Shown: positions 32,849-41,130 of the stretch, in pieces
Position numbering within the stretch: the stretch's first letter is position 1
How the letters are laid out: each line of letters begins with the position of its first letter
Source of the DNA: Ramlibacter paludis
GTDB lineage: Bacteria > Pseudomonadota > Gammaproteobacteria > Burkholderiales > Burkholderiaceae_C
Length of the DNA stretch: 64,000 bases
Direction: 5' to 3'
NCBI RefSeq assembly: GCF_022012305.1
Contig: NZ_JAKLTM010000009.1
Location: forward strand, 1-64,000
Program-made: the position numbers and the translations under genes
The notes under the pieces: generated by a model
What the model was told of the DNA's origin: nothing
Seen by the model: the letters and a program-made list of their open reading frames with translations, nothing else
The model's database searches: none

Positions 32849-34182
32849 TGGCGGCGGCGGAGCGCCTTCGCATTCCGCTGGCGCTGCGCCTCGCGCTGGG
32901 CGCGAGCGTGCTGGCCGCGATCGCACTGGCGGTCGCCTTCGGTTTGCAGCGCTGGCTGTTGCCGGCGCCGTGGGCGGCGGCGCTTGCGGCCCTGGCGATC
33001 ACCGTTCCGCTGGCCGTCGCCTGGGCCCGCCATGAACTCGCGCCGCTGCTGGCCATGTTCCGCGCGCTGGTCGGCACCGTCACCAGCTACCGCGACGGCG
33101 ACTTCTCCTTCGGCCTGCACTGGGAGCGCAACGACGAGATCGCCGACCTGGTGCAGGCGCACAACGCGCTGGGCACCGTGCTGCGCGAGCAGCGGCTGGG
33201 CCTGGTGCAGCGCGAACTGCTGCTCGACACCATGGTGCAGAACACGCCGGTGGCCATGCTGCTGGTGCAGGCCGACGGGCCCATCGTCTTCGCCAACATC
33301 GCCGCGCGGCAGCTGCTGAACGACGGGCGCCGCATCGAAGGCCTGGCGCTGGACCAGCTGCTGCGCCGCACTTCGGCGTCGCTGCGCGAGGCCATGGCCC
33401 GCGGCGGCGATGCCCTGTTCACCGTGCGCCATGCCGGCGAGCGCGACGCCGAGGACGAGATCTACCACCTGGCCCGCCGCGCCTTCACCCTGAACGGCAA
33501 GCGGCACGAGCTGCTGCTGCTGCGCCACCTCACGGCGGAACTGCGGCGCCAGGAAGTGCAGACCTGGAAGAAGGTGATCCGCGTGATCAGCCACGAGTTG
33601 AACAACTCGCTGGCGCCGGTCGCTTCGCTCGCGCATTCGGCCACCGAGCTGGTGCGGCGCGGGCAGGTGGAGCGGCTGCCCGAGATCCTCGCGACGGTGG
33701 AGGAGCGCGCGCGGCATCTGGAAGGCTTCATCGAAGGCTATGCGCGTTTTGCCAAGCTGCCGGCGCCCCGCAAGGCCCCGCTGGACTGGCGGCCCTTCCT
33801 CGAAGCGTTGACTTTGCACGTACCCTTCACCGTTGCCGGTGAGTTGCCCGAGCATGCGGTGCAAGCCGACGCGGCCCAGCTGGAGCAGGCGCTGCTGAAC
33901 CTGCTGAAGAACGCGCACGAGTCCGGCTCGCCGCCGCAGCAGGTGCAAGTCGCGGTGCGCCGTTCCGCCGATGCGATGGCGGTCGAAGTCCTCGACCGGG
34001 GTGCTGGCATGAACGAGCAGGTGATGTCGAATGCGCTGGTCCCCTTCTATTCCACCAAGCGCAGCGGCACCGGCCTGGGCCTGGCGCTGGCGCGCGAGAT
34101 CGCCGAGGCCCACGGCGGCCGCATCGCCCTGCACAACCGCGAGGGCGGCGGGCTGGCAGTGACATTGATCCTGCCGCTGTAG
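32848..34182 (+). CDS. Sensor histidine kinase partner of the NtrC-type regulator
   Basis: This 444-residue kinase has two closely spaced N-terminal TM helices with almost no periplasmic loop, which suggests it senses membrane or cytoplasmic signals. HAMP follows, then a PAS domain (about residues 115-200), HisKA with the His in RVISHELNNSLAPVASLAHS, and HATPase with GAGMNEQVMSNALVPFYSTK and GTGLGLALAREI. This NtrY/ATP-binding layout is common for kinases of sigma-54 activators. The ATG overlaps the regulator stop by 1 bp (TGATG). Confidence 0.92.
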   Translation: MAAAERLRIPLALRLALGASVLAAIALAVAFGLQRWLLPAPWAAALAALAITVPLAVAWARHELAPLLAMFRALVGTVTSYRDGDFSFGLHWERNDEIADLVQAHNALGTVLREQRLGLVQRELLLDTMVQNTPVAMLLVQADGPIVFANIAARQLLNDGRRIEGLALDQLLRRTSASLREAMARGGDALFTVRHAGERDAEDEIYHLARRAFTLNGKRHELLLLRHLTAELRRQEVQTWKKVIRVISHELNNSLAPVASLAHSATELVRRGQVERLPEILATVEERARHLEGFIEGYARFAKLPAPRKAPLDWRPFLEALTLHVPFTVAGELPEHAVQADAAQLEQALLNLLKNAHESGSPPQQVQVAVRRSADAMAVEVLDRGAGMNEQVMSNALVPFYSTKRSGTGLGLALAREIAEAHGGRIALHNREGGGLAVTLILPL

Positions 34183-34270
34183 GACAAGGCCGCGCGAACC
34201 GCCACTTCGCTGGGCCCCGCATCGGTCCGGCAGCGATACTCCCGGGTCCACCCCGTTTCCGGAGGTCGCC

Positions 34271-35065
34271 ATGACCGTTCTCACGCGCAACAACGTCCAC
34301 GTCCAGGGCAAGGGTCCGCCGATGGTGTTCGTGCACGGTTTCGGCTGCGACCAGAACATGTGGCGGCTGCTGGCCCCGCACTTTGCCGAAAGCCACCAGT
34401 GCATCCTGCTGGACCTGGTGGGCAGCGGGAATTCCGAGCACCAGGCCTATGACCGCGACAAGTACGCGACGCTGCAAGGCCACGCCGACGACCTGTGCGA
34501 GGTGCTGGAGGCGGTGACCTCGGCGCCCGCGATCTGCGTCGGCCATTCCGTCAGCGCCATGATCGGCATGCTGGCCAACGTGCGCTGCCCCGACGCCTTC
34601 GCCGCCCAGGTGATGGTGGGGCCGTCACCCTGCTACGTGAACGACCGCGACTATGTCGGCGGCTTCGAGCTGTCCGACATCGAGTCTCTGCTGGAGACGC
34701 TGGAGAGCAACTACCTCGGCTGGTCCAGCAACATGGCGCCGGCCATCATGGGCGCGCCCGACCAGCCCGAGCTGGCGGTGGAGCTCACCAACAGCTTCTG
34801 CCGCACCGATCCGGAGATCGCCAAGCATTTCGCGCGCGTCACCTTCCTGTCGGACCACCGCGCCGAGCTGCCCCGGCTGCAGGCGCCCACGCTGGTGCTC
34901 CAGTGCAGCGAGGACCTGATCGCGCCGTTGGCCGTCGGCGAGTACATGCGGCGCGTCATCCCGAACTGCACCTTGCGCGTCATCGAGAACGTCGGGCACT
35001 GCCCGCACCTGAGCGCGCCCAGCGCCAGCGTCCAGGCGATCGAAGATTTCCTGAAGACCCTCTGA
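34271..35065 (+). CDS. RsbQ-like alpha/beta hydrolase (DWARF14/KAI2-type fold)
   Basis: This 264-residue hydrolase closely resembles Bacillus RsbQ and the plant strigolactone/karrikin receptors D14 and KAI2. The catalytic triad is visible as Ser93 in GHSVSAMIGM, Asp215 in CSEDLIAP and His243 in GHCPHLSAP. The SVSAMIGM and HLSAP segments are specific to this subgroup rather than general esterases. A GGAGG box precedes the ATG. In Bacillus, RsbQ relays a small-molecule signal to the PAS-phosphatase RsbP. Here a PAS histidine kinase starts 7 bp downstream, so a sensing partnership is likely. The ligand is unknown. Confidence 0.87.
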   Translation: MTVLTRNNVHVQGKGPPMVFVHGFGCDQNMWRLLAPHFAESHQCILLDLVGSGNSEHQAYDRDKYATLQGHADDLCEVLEAVTSAPAICVGHSVSAMIGMLANVRCPDAFAAQVMVGPSPCYVNDRDYVGGFELSDIESLLETLESNYLGWSSNMAPAIMGAPDQPELAVELTNSFCRTDPEIAKHFARVTFLSDHRAELPRLQAPTLVLQCSEDLIAPLAVGEYMRRVIPNCTLRVIENVGHCPHLSAPSASVQAIEDFLKTL

Positions 35066-35072
35066 GCGCGCG

Positions 35073-36203
35073 ATGGCGGTACCGGGGGCTGAAGAACTGT
35101 ACGAATCCGCCCCCTGCGGCCTGCTCGTGGCCGCCAGCGGGGGACTGCTGCTGCGCGCGAACGCCACGGCCTGCGGCTGGCTCGGCTTCCCGGTCGACGA
35201 ACTGGTCGGCAAGCTGCGCCTGCAGGACCTGCTGACCGCCGGCGGCCGCATCTTCTTCGCCACCCACCTGCAGCCGCTGATCCGCCTGCAGTCTTCCGTG
35301 TCGGAAGTGAAGCTGGAAATGCGGCGGCGCGACGGCAAGCCGGTGCCGGTGATCGTCAACATCGCGGAGCGCACCGTCGAAGGCATGCTGATGTGGCAGG
35401 TGGCCCTGTTCATCGCCGAAGACCGCCACAAGTACGAGCGCGAGCTGATGGCGCAGCGCCGGCGCGCCGAGGAACTGCACGCCCAGCACATGAAGGACGA
35501 ACAGGAACTGTCGCAGGCCCGCGCGCAGGCCGAGGTGCGGGCCCAGTTCGCCGAGCAGCTGGTCGGCGTGGTCAGCCACGACATCCGCAATCCGCTGTCG
35601 GTCATCCACATGAGCGCGGCCATGCTGCAGAAGGGCGTGTCCGCCGAACAGCAGGCGACGGTGGTGGCGCGCATCGAGCGTTCGGTCGGGCGGGTGCAGC
35701 ACCTGGTGTCGGACCTGCTGGACTTCACCGAAGCCCGCCTGGGCCGCGGCCTGCGCGTCCAGCCGCGCCCGGTCGACCTGCACCATGCGCTGGCGGAAAG
35801 CGTCGGCGAGCTGGGGATCGCCTTTCCGGACCGCACGATCGTGCATCAGCCGCTCGGGCCGGGCGAGTGCCGGGCCGACCCGGACCGCATCGCGCAGGCG
35901 GTGGGCAACCTGGTGGCCAATGCGCTGAACCACGGCGCGCAGGACCAGCCGGTCACCGTGCGATCGCAGGGCGGGGAAGGCAGCTTCCGCATCACGGTGC
36001 ACAACCACGGCCCGGCGATTCCGGCGGCGCAGATGCCGCTGCTGTTCGAGCCGATGGTGCGCGGCGCCGACGTCCTGGCGCAGGGCGTGGGGCTCGGCCT
36101 GTTCATCGTGCGCGAGATCGCGGCGGCGCATGGCGGCAGCGTCCGCGCGACCTCCTCGCCGGAGGACGGCACGGCCTTCATCATCGAATTGCCGCGCGAG
36201 TGA
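35073..36203 (+). CDS. Cytoplasmic PAS-domain sensor histidine kinase
   Basis: The 376-residue kinase has no TM segment. An N-terminal PAS domain (residues about 5-115) includes LLVAASGGLLLRANATACGWLG and the MRRRDGKPVPVIVNI strand pair. A coiled coil (about 118-160) follows, then HisKA with the His in VVSHDIRNPLSVIHMS and HATPase ending VGLGLFIVREIAAAHGG. The PAS/coiled-coil layout resembles phytochrome-like or RsbP-type sensors with the output domain replaced by a kinase. It is 7 bp downstream of the RsbQ-like gene, with no cognate response regulator adjacent. It may feed one of the receivers in the neighbouring hybrid kinases. Confidence 0.9.
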   Translation: MAVPGAEELYESAPCGLLVAASGGLLLRANATACGWLGFPVDELVGKLRLQDLLTAGGRIFFATHLQPLIRLQSSVSEVKLEMRRRDGKPVPVIVNIAERTVEGMLMWQVALFIAEDRHKYERELMAQRRRAEELHAQHMKDEQELSQARAQAEVRAQFAEQLVGVVSHDIRNPLSVIHMSAAMLQKGVSAEQQATVVARIERSVGRVQHLVSDLLDFTEARLGRGLRVQPRPVDLHHALAESVGELGIAFPDRTIVHQPLGPGECRADPDRIAQAVGNLVANALNHGAQDQPVTVRSQGGEGSFRITVHNHGPAIPAAQMPLLFEPMVRGADVLAQGVGLGLFIVREIAAAHGGSVRATSSPEDGTAFIIELPRE

Positions 36204-36209
36204 CCGCGC

Positions 36210-38342
36210 TTAGCCGCGCAAGGTCCGCGCGAGGTTCGCCGCCGTCCACGGCTTCGGCAGCACCGTGTACCCCTGCCGCGTGATCTCCTCCAGCTGCGCG
36301 GCATAGCCGGTCATCACCACCAGCCGCAGCTGCGGATGCTTCTCGCGCACGTGCCGCGCCAGCGCCACGCCATCGAGCTCGCCCGGCATCACCACGTCGG
36401 TCAGGACGGCATCGAATTCCCCCGCATGCGCATCCAGCCAGGCGATGGCCGGCGCCGCCGTGGCGAAGTGCGTGACCTGGCAGCCGAAGGTCTCCAGCAC
36501 CGGGCGGATCGCCGCCGACACTTCGACGTTGTCTTCCACCAGCAGCACGCGCAGGTTCAGCGCCGCCTGCCCGGCGTCGTCGTCGCCGGCGTCGACATCC
36601 GCGGGGCCGTCGATGGCGGGCAGCAGCATCTCCACGGTCGCTCCTTCGCCGGGGGCGCTGCGGATGCGGGCCTCGCCGCCCGAGCGCTGGCAGAAGCCGT
36701 AGACCTGGCTCAGGCCCAGGCCGGTGCCTTCGCCGACCGGCTTGGTGGTGAAGAAGGGCTCGAACACGCGGGCCAGCACTTCGGGCGCGATGCCGCTGCC
36801 GGTGTCGCTGGCGGCGATCAGCACGCCCGGGCGCGCGTCCACGCCGAGGGTGGCGTTGTGGGCGCTGAGGCGGAAGCGGCCGCCGGACGGCATGGCGTCC
36901 TTGGCATTCACGGCGAGGTTCAGCAGGGCCAGCTCGAGCTCCGCCTGGTCCACCTTCACCGGCGCCGTCGCGGCATCGACATCGATCTCCAGCTCCACCG
37001 GCCGCCCGAGCACGGGCGCGAGCAGGTCCTTCATCTGCGGCAGCCGGTCCTGCAGGCGCAGCACCTGCGGCAACAGGGCCTGGCGGCGCGAGAAGGCCAG
37101 CAGCTGGCGCGTGAGCTTGGTGGCGCTGTCGACCGCGCGGGCGATCGCTTCGGTCTGGCGCGTGCCCACGCCCGGCTGCGTCAGCTTGAGCATGTGCAGG
37201 TTGGCGCTGATCACCATCAGCGCGTTGTTGAAGTCGTGCGCGACGCCGCCGGTGAGCCGGCCCACGGCTTCCATCTTCTGCGCCTGCCGCAGCGCTTCCT
37301 CGATCTGCACGCGGGCCTGCGATTCCTCCCGCAGCTGGCGCGCTGCTTCTTCCGCCTGGCGGGCGCGCTTCATGGCCGCGAGGCCCGCGATCAGCACGCC
37401 CAGGACCGGCAGGGTGGCGAAGGCCGCGAGCAGGGCCATCTCGCGCAGCCAGGCCCGCAGCACGCTCTCGAGCGCCAGCGAGCTGCCCAGGAAGACGGGA
37501 TAGTCGCCGACCTGCTGGAACTGCGCGAGGCGCGTCGAACCGTCCAGGGAGGAAACGCCGCGCACGAGGCCCGAGCGCTCGCCGGCCTGGATCCGGGCCA
37601 TCACGGCGCCGGCGGGCGCCACGGCCTTGGCCGGCGGCTGCGGCCAGCGTGCATAGACCGCCCCGTCGCGCCGGAACATGGTGATTGCCAGGCCCTGTTC
37701 GTTGGCCGCGAGATCCGCGTAGAAGCGCGCGAAGTAGTCGGGTCGCAGGCTGACGTTGACGACGCCGCGGAATTCCCCGTTGCGTCCCCGGCGGGCGCGG
37801 CTGACGTCGAAGAACGGAGAGCGGGTCGCGCGGCCCACCAGCACGTCGGAGAAGAACAGCCCGTCCCGCCGGCTGCCCTCGCGGTGCCAGCGGAAGTACG
37901 CGCGGTCGCCGAACTGCAGGTCGGGCGGCGGCTCGGCCACGAAGCTCGACGTCACCGGCCGCCCCTCGGCGTCCAGCACCCAGATCGACTGGATCTGCGG
38001 CTTGCCCGCGGCCAGCGCCTGCAGCTGGTGGTGCAGCTGCGCGCGGCGCTGCGGGCTGTCGCCCCCTTCCTCCGCCAGGTCGGCCACGTGCCCCAGCATG
38101 GTGGCATTGATCTCCAGCACCTTGAGGGCATGTTCGTGCGCGATGCGCAGGGCGCGATCGAGGCGGACTTCGGCCTCGTCGTGCATCTGCGCGTAGCGGT
38201 AGGCGGCGAAGGCGGCAAAGATCGCCAGCGGCAGCAGCGCGCACAGCAGCAGCAGGATGCGCAGCGACCGCACGCTGGCGGCGGCCTGCCGCTCGCTGCT
38301 GTCGGCGGCGAGTCCCAGGGCCTGCAGCGTGGGCCGCTTCAC
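36210..38342 (-). CDS. Hybrid sensor histidine kinase with Cache-like periplasmic domain
   Basis: The protein has 710 residues. TM1 lies at about 28-48. A periplasmic Cache-like domain (50-295) includes SIWVLDAEGRPVTSSF and the FFDVSRARRG segment. TM2 lies at about 302-322. HisKA has His369 in GGVAHDFNNALMVIS, then HATPase (DTGSGIAPEVLARVFEPFFTT) and a C-terminal receiver with VLLVEDN and DAVLTDVVMP. The GTG start overlaps the preceding hybrid kinase stop by 4 bp (GTGA), so it is the last gene of the TonB receptor operon. A DFNNAL-type H-box is common in kinases that transfer to their own receiver. Confidence 0.9.
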   Translation of the reverse strand: MKRPTLQALGLAADSSERQAAASVRSLRILLLLCALLPLAIFAAFAAYRYAQMHDEAEVRLDRALRIAHEHALKVLEINATMLGHVADLAEEGGDSPQRRAQLHHQLQALAAGKPQIQSIWVLDAEGRPVTSSFVAEPPPDLQFGDRAYFRWHREGSRRDGLFFSDVLVGRATRSPFFDVSRARRGRNGEFRGVVNVSLRPDYFARFYADLAANEQGLAITMFRRDGAVYARWPQPPAKAVAPAGAVMARIQAGERSGLVRGVSSLDGSTRLAQFQQVGDYPVFLGSSLALESVLRAWLREMALLAAFATLPVLGVLIAGLAAMKRARQAEEAARQLREESQARVQIEEALRQAQKMEAVGRLTGGVAHDFNNALMVISANLHMLKLTQPGVGTRQTEAIARAVDSATKLTRQLLAFSRRQALLPQVLRLQDRLPQMKDLLAPVLGRPVELEIDVDAATAPVKVDQAELELALLNLAVNAKDAMPSGGRFRLSAHNATLGVDARPGVLIAASDTGSGIAPEVLARVFEPFFTTKPVGEGTGLGLSQVYGFCQRSGGEARIRSAPGEGATVEMLLPAIDGPADVDAGDDDAGQAALNLRVLLVEDNVEVSAAIRPVLETFGCQVTHFATAAPAIAWLDAHAGEFDAVLTDVVMPGELDGVALARHVREKHPQLRLVVMTGYAAQLEEITRQGYTVLPKPWTAANLARTLRG

Positions 38343-40588
38343 GTGCGCTGCTCCAGCTGCAGGGTGCGCAGCATCTGCTCCAGCACCGCCAGGTCGACCG
38401 GCTTGGTGAGGTGGTGGTCGAAGCCGGCCGCCAGCGCGCGGCGCCGGTCGTCCTCGGCCCCCCAGCCGGTCAGCGCGATCAGGGTCACGCGTCCCAGCCG
38501 CGGCTCGCCGCGCAGCGCGCGCGCCACCTCGTAGCCGTCCATGCCGGGCAGGCCGATGTCCAGCAGCACCACCTCGGGCCGGAACTCCAGCGCCGCCGCC
38601 AGCACGCCCTCGCCGTCGTGCACCTGGCGCGTCTGCAGGCCCAGCATGTCCAGCAAGGTGGCCAGCGTGTCGGCCGCATCGAGGTTGTCGTCGACCACCA
38701 GCACGCGGCCGGGCGCCGCCGAGCCGGGCAGGGTGCGGTCGTCTTCGCGCGGCGGCACCGGCGCCGGCGCCGCCGCGGGCGGCAGGCAAGGCAGGCGCAC
38801 GAGGAAGGTGCTGCCCTGGTTGTCGCCGCCGCTGCTGGCTTCGACGGTGCCGCCATGCATCTCCACCAGCCCGCGCACCAGGAACAGGCCGATGCCGAGG
38901 CCGCCGCCCGAGGTGCCCGCATGGCCGTCGACCTGCGCGAACAGGCTGAACACGCGGTCCAGCATCTCGGGAGGAATGCCGATGCCGCTGTCCTGGATCT
39001 CCACGCAAGCCTGCTGGCCGTCCTGCCAGGCACGCAGCGCGATGCGGCCGCCGCGCGGCGTGTACTTCGCGGCGTTGTTCAGGAGGTTGCCGAAGGCCTG
39101 CGCGAGGCGCGTCTCGTCGGCGTGCAGGGCGATGTCGGGCTCGGGCAGCTGCACTTCGAGGACGTGGCCGGCGCTGTCCATGGCGGGCCGCGCCAGTTCC
39201 AGCGCCGTCTGCAGCGCCGCGCGCAGCGAGCTGCGGGCGAGCTCCAGGCGGATCTTGCCGCTGTTGATGCGCGAGATGTCCAGCAGGTCGTCGATCAGCC
39301 GCACCATGTGGGTCAGCTGGCGGTCCATCGTGACCAGCGTGCGCTTCTGGATGCCTTCGGCCACGTCGGGCCGCTTCAGGATCTGCAGCCCGGTGCGCAG
39401 CGGCGCCAGCGGGTTGCGCAGTTCGTGCGCCAGCGTGGCCAGGAATTCGTCCTTGGCGCGGTTCGACTGCTGCAGCAGGATCTCGGTCTGCTTGCGCTCG
39501 GAGATGTCGATCAGCGAGCCGGCCATGCGGAAGGCGCGCGCCTTCTCGTCGCGCAGCGCCATCCCGGTCACCAGGAACCAGCGCCAAGGTCCGCGCTTTT
39601 CCTGCAGCCGGCATTCCACCTGGAACGGCGTGTCGTGCGAGAGGTGCGAGCGCAGCGCGGCCTGCACCGGCTGCCTGTCGTCCTCGTGCATCACGTTCAG
39701 CAGCGAAGTCGGCAGGTCGGGGAACTCCTCCTCCGAATACCCCAGCAGCGCCTTGAAGCGCGGCGAATAGAACATGGTGCCGGCGTCCATGTCCCAGTCC
39801 CACAGGCCCGCGCTGGAGCCGCGCGCGGCCAGCTGGTAGCGCGCGTCGCTCGCGGAGAGGGCGCGGTTGGTTTCCTGCTGCATGCGCGAGCGGCGTCCGA
39901 GCTCGTCGAGCATGGCGTTGAAGGCGTCGACCAGGCGGCCGACTTCGTCCTGGCTGCGCTTGGTGGCGCGCAGGTCGTAGTTGCCGTGCTCCAGCACCCC
40001 GCGCGCCACCGCGCTCACGTCCTCGATCGGCTCCGTCAGCGCCGGCTGCAGGCGGCGCGCGAGCAGCAGCGCACCGAACAGGCTGACCAGCACCACCAGC
40101 ACCAGCCAGCCGACGTACTCGGCGACTTCGGCCAGCAGCCCGTGCTGCAGCTGCACGTAGACGCGCCCGATCTGCTCGCGGTTGGAAATCACGGGCCGCA
40201 CCACGGTCGCCGTCGACAGCCCGAAGTGCATGCCGAGCGGCGGCGCCTGTGCCGGCACTTCGGCGCTGCCGTCCTCGCCGGAGAGGAAGTGCGCGAACAG
40301 CCGGCCGCGGATGTCGTAGAGCGCGCCGGCGATCACTTGCGGCTGCGCCTGCAGCACGCGCAGGTTCTGTTCGCCGACCTTCGCATCGCCGAAGGTCAGC
40401 GCCGCCTCGCTGGCCAGGCCCACCACGTCGGCCTGCACCACCAGGTCCTGGCGCGCGTTGCGGTATTCCTTGCGCAGTTCCACCAGCAGCAGCGCGCTGG
40501 CGGCGAGGAACAGCGCCAGGCCGATGGTGGCCAGCAGGATCAGCGTGAGCTTGCGCTGCAGGGTGCGGGCGGTGGCGAGGCGCAGCAT
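38339..40588 (-). CDS. Hybrid histidine kinase with YfiN-like (CHASE8) sensory head
   Basis: The protein has 749 residues. TM1 lies at 15-36. A periplasmic CHASE8-like domain (37-155) contains the LASEAALTFGDA signature, shared with the diguanylate cyclase YfiN. TM2 is at 158-177 and HAMP at about 178-232. A PAS domain (about 250-365) comes next, then HisKA with His388 in ATLAHELRNPLAPL, HATPase (to about 600) and a receiver with phospho-Asp677 in VVLLDIGLPGMDG. The ATG overlaps the stop of the YfiR-like gene (TGATG). The sensory head that YfiR inhibits in YfiN is thus attached to a kinase here instead of a GGDEF domain. Confidence 0.9.
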   Translation of the reverse strand: MLRLATARTLQRKLTLILLATIGLALFLAASALLLVELRKEYRNARQDLVVQADVVGLASEAALTFGDAKVGEQNLRVLQAQPQVIAGALYDIRGRLFAHFLSGEDGSAEVPAQAPPLGMHFGLSTATVVRPVISNREQIGRVYVQLQHGLLAEVAEYVGWLVLVVLVSLFGALLLARRLQPALTEPIEDVSAVARGVLEHGNYDLRATKRSQDEVGRLVDAFNAMLDELGRRSRMQQETNRALSASDARYQLAARGSSAGLWDWDMDAGTMFYSPRFKALLGYSEEEFPDLPTSLLNVMHEDDRQPVQAALRSHLSHDTPFQVECRLQEKRGPWRWFLVTGMALRDEKARAFRMAGSLIDISERKQTEILLQQSNRAKDEFLATLAHELRNPLAPLRTGLQILKRPDVAEGIQKRTLVTMDRQLTHMVRLIDDLLDISRINSGKIRLELARSSLRAALQTALELARPAMDSAGHVLEVQLPEPDIALHADETRLAQAFGNLLNNAAKYTPRGGRIALRAWQDGQQACVEIQDSGIGIPPEMLDRVFSLFAQVDGHAGTSGGGLGIGLFLVRGLVEMHGGTVEASSGGDNQGSTFLVRLPCLPPAAAPAPVPPREDDRTLPGSAAPGRVLVVDDNLDAADTLATLLDMLGLQTRQVHDGEGVLAAALEFRPEVVLLDIGLPGMDGYEVARALRGEPRLGRVTLIALTGWGAEDDRRRALAAGFDHHLTKPVDLAVLEQMLRTLQLEQRT

Positions 40589-41130
40589 CAGCGGCTCTCC
40601 ACCTGCAGGGCCACCGCGAGCAGCTTGGCACTGAGCTTGAGGTTGCGCGCCGCGGCGGCGGACACCGACGCATTGAAGCGCACGCGGCCATCGTCGCGCG
40701 TGAAGTGCAGCACCGGCCCGGGATTGCCGCCGACCGGCACGTCGGCCACGGTCAGCACCGGCCCGCGCACGGCGGCCAGCACGTCGCGGATGCGGCCCTC
40801 GCGCGGCCCGCCGGCAAAGAGGATGTGCAGCGGATTCGCGTCTTCGGCCTCGCGCAGGCGCAGCACCTTCACCGGATGGCCTTCGATGCTGCGGCCGCGC
40901 GCCAGCTGGTCGAGCTCGGAGGCGACGGCGTCGTCGCCCCAGACGCCGATCACCAGCGGGTCTTCGGGTCCCCGGAACGTGCCGGGCGGCCACTCGACGA
41001 AGCTGCCGAACTTGTACAGGTAGGCCGCCTTGACGGCGCTCTCGCGGGCCGCGCCCAGCGGCTGCGCCCAGGCGCCCGCCATCGCTGTCGCGAGGGACAG
41101 CGCCAGGAACAGGGCGCGCCGCGCGTTCAC
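40588..41130 (-). CDS. YfiR-family (DUF4154) periplasmic protein
   Basis: This 180-residue exported protein has a signal peptide at 1-23 (cleavage after GAWAQ). The YfiR hallmark follows: AARESAVKAAYLYKFGSFVEWP, then LVIGVWGDDAVASELDQLARG and ILFAGGP. YfiR in Pseudomonas is a redox-sensitive periplasmic repressor of the CHASE8-HAMP cyclase YfiN. The gene starts with GTG overlapping the TonB-receptor stop by 4 bp and is directly upstream of a kinase with a YfiN-like head, so it is the likely regulatory ligand of that kinase. I see no conserved disulphide cysteines in the mature protein, unlike Pseudomonas YfiR. Confidence 0.87.
   Translation of the reverse strand: MNARRALFLALSLATAMAGAWAQPLGAARESAVKAAYLYKFGSFVEWPPGTFRGPEDPLVIGVWGDDAVASELDQLARGRSIEGHPVKVLRLREAEDANPLHILFAGGPREGRIRDVLAAVRGPVLTVADVPVGGNPGPVLHFTRDDGRVRFNASVSAAAARNLKLSAKLLAVALQVESR

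Noticed and set aside
29765-32926. A 1053-codon open frame on the minus strand across permeases and the sigma-54 regulator
   Set aside because: It crosses several real genes with no ribosome binding site or recognisable domain.
36210-40691. Possible single giant fusion of two hybrid kinases, or a frameshift
   Set aside because: The reading frames simply remain open upstream. The two kinases have proper starts with 4-bp (GTGA) and 1-bp (TGATG) overlaps, and each has a full domain set.
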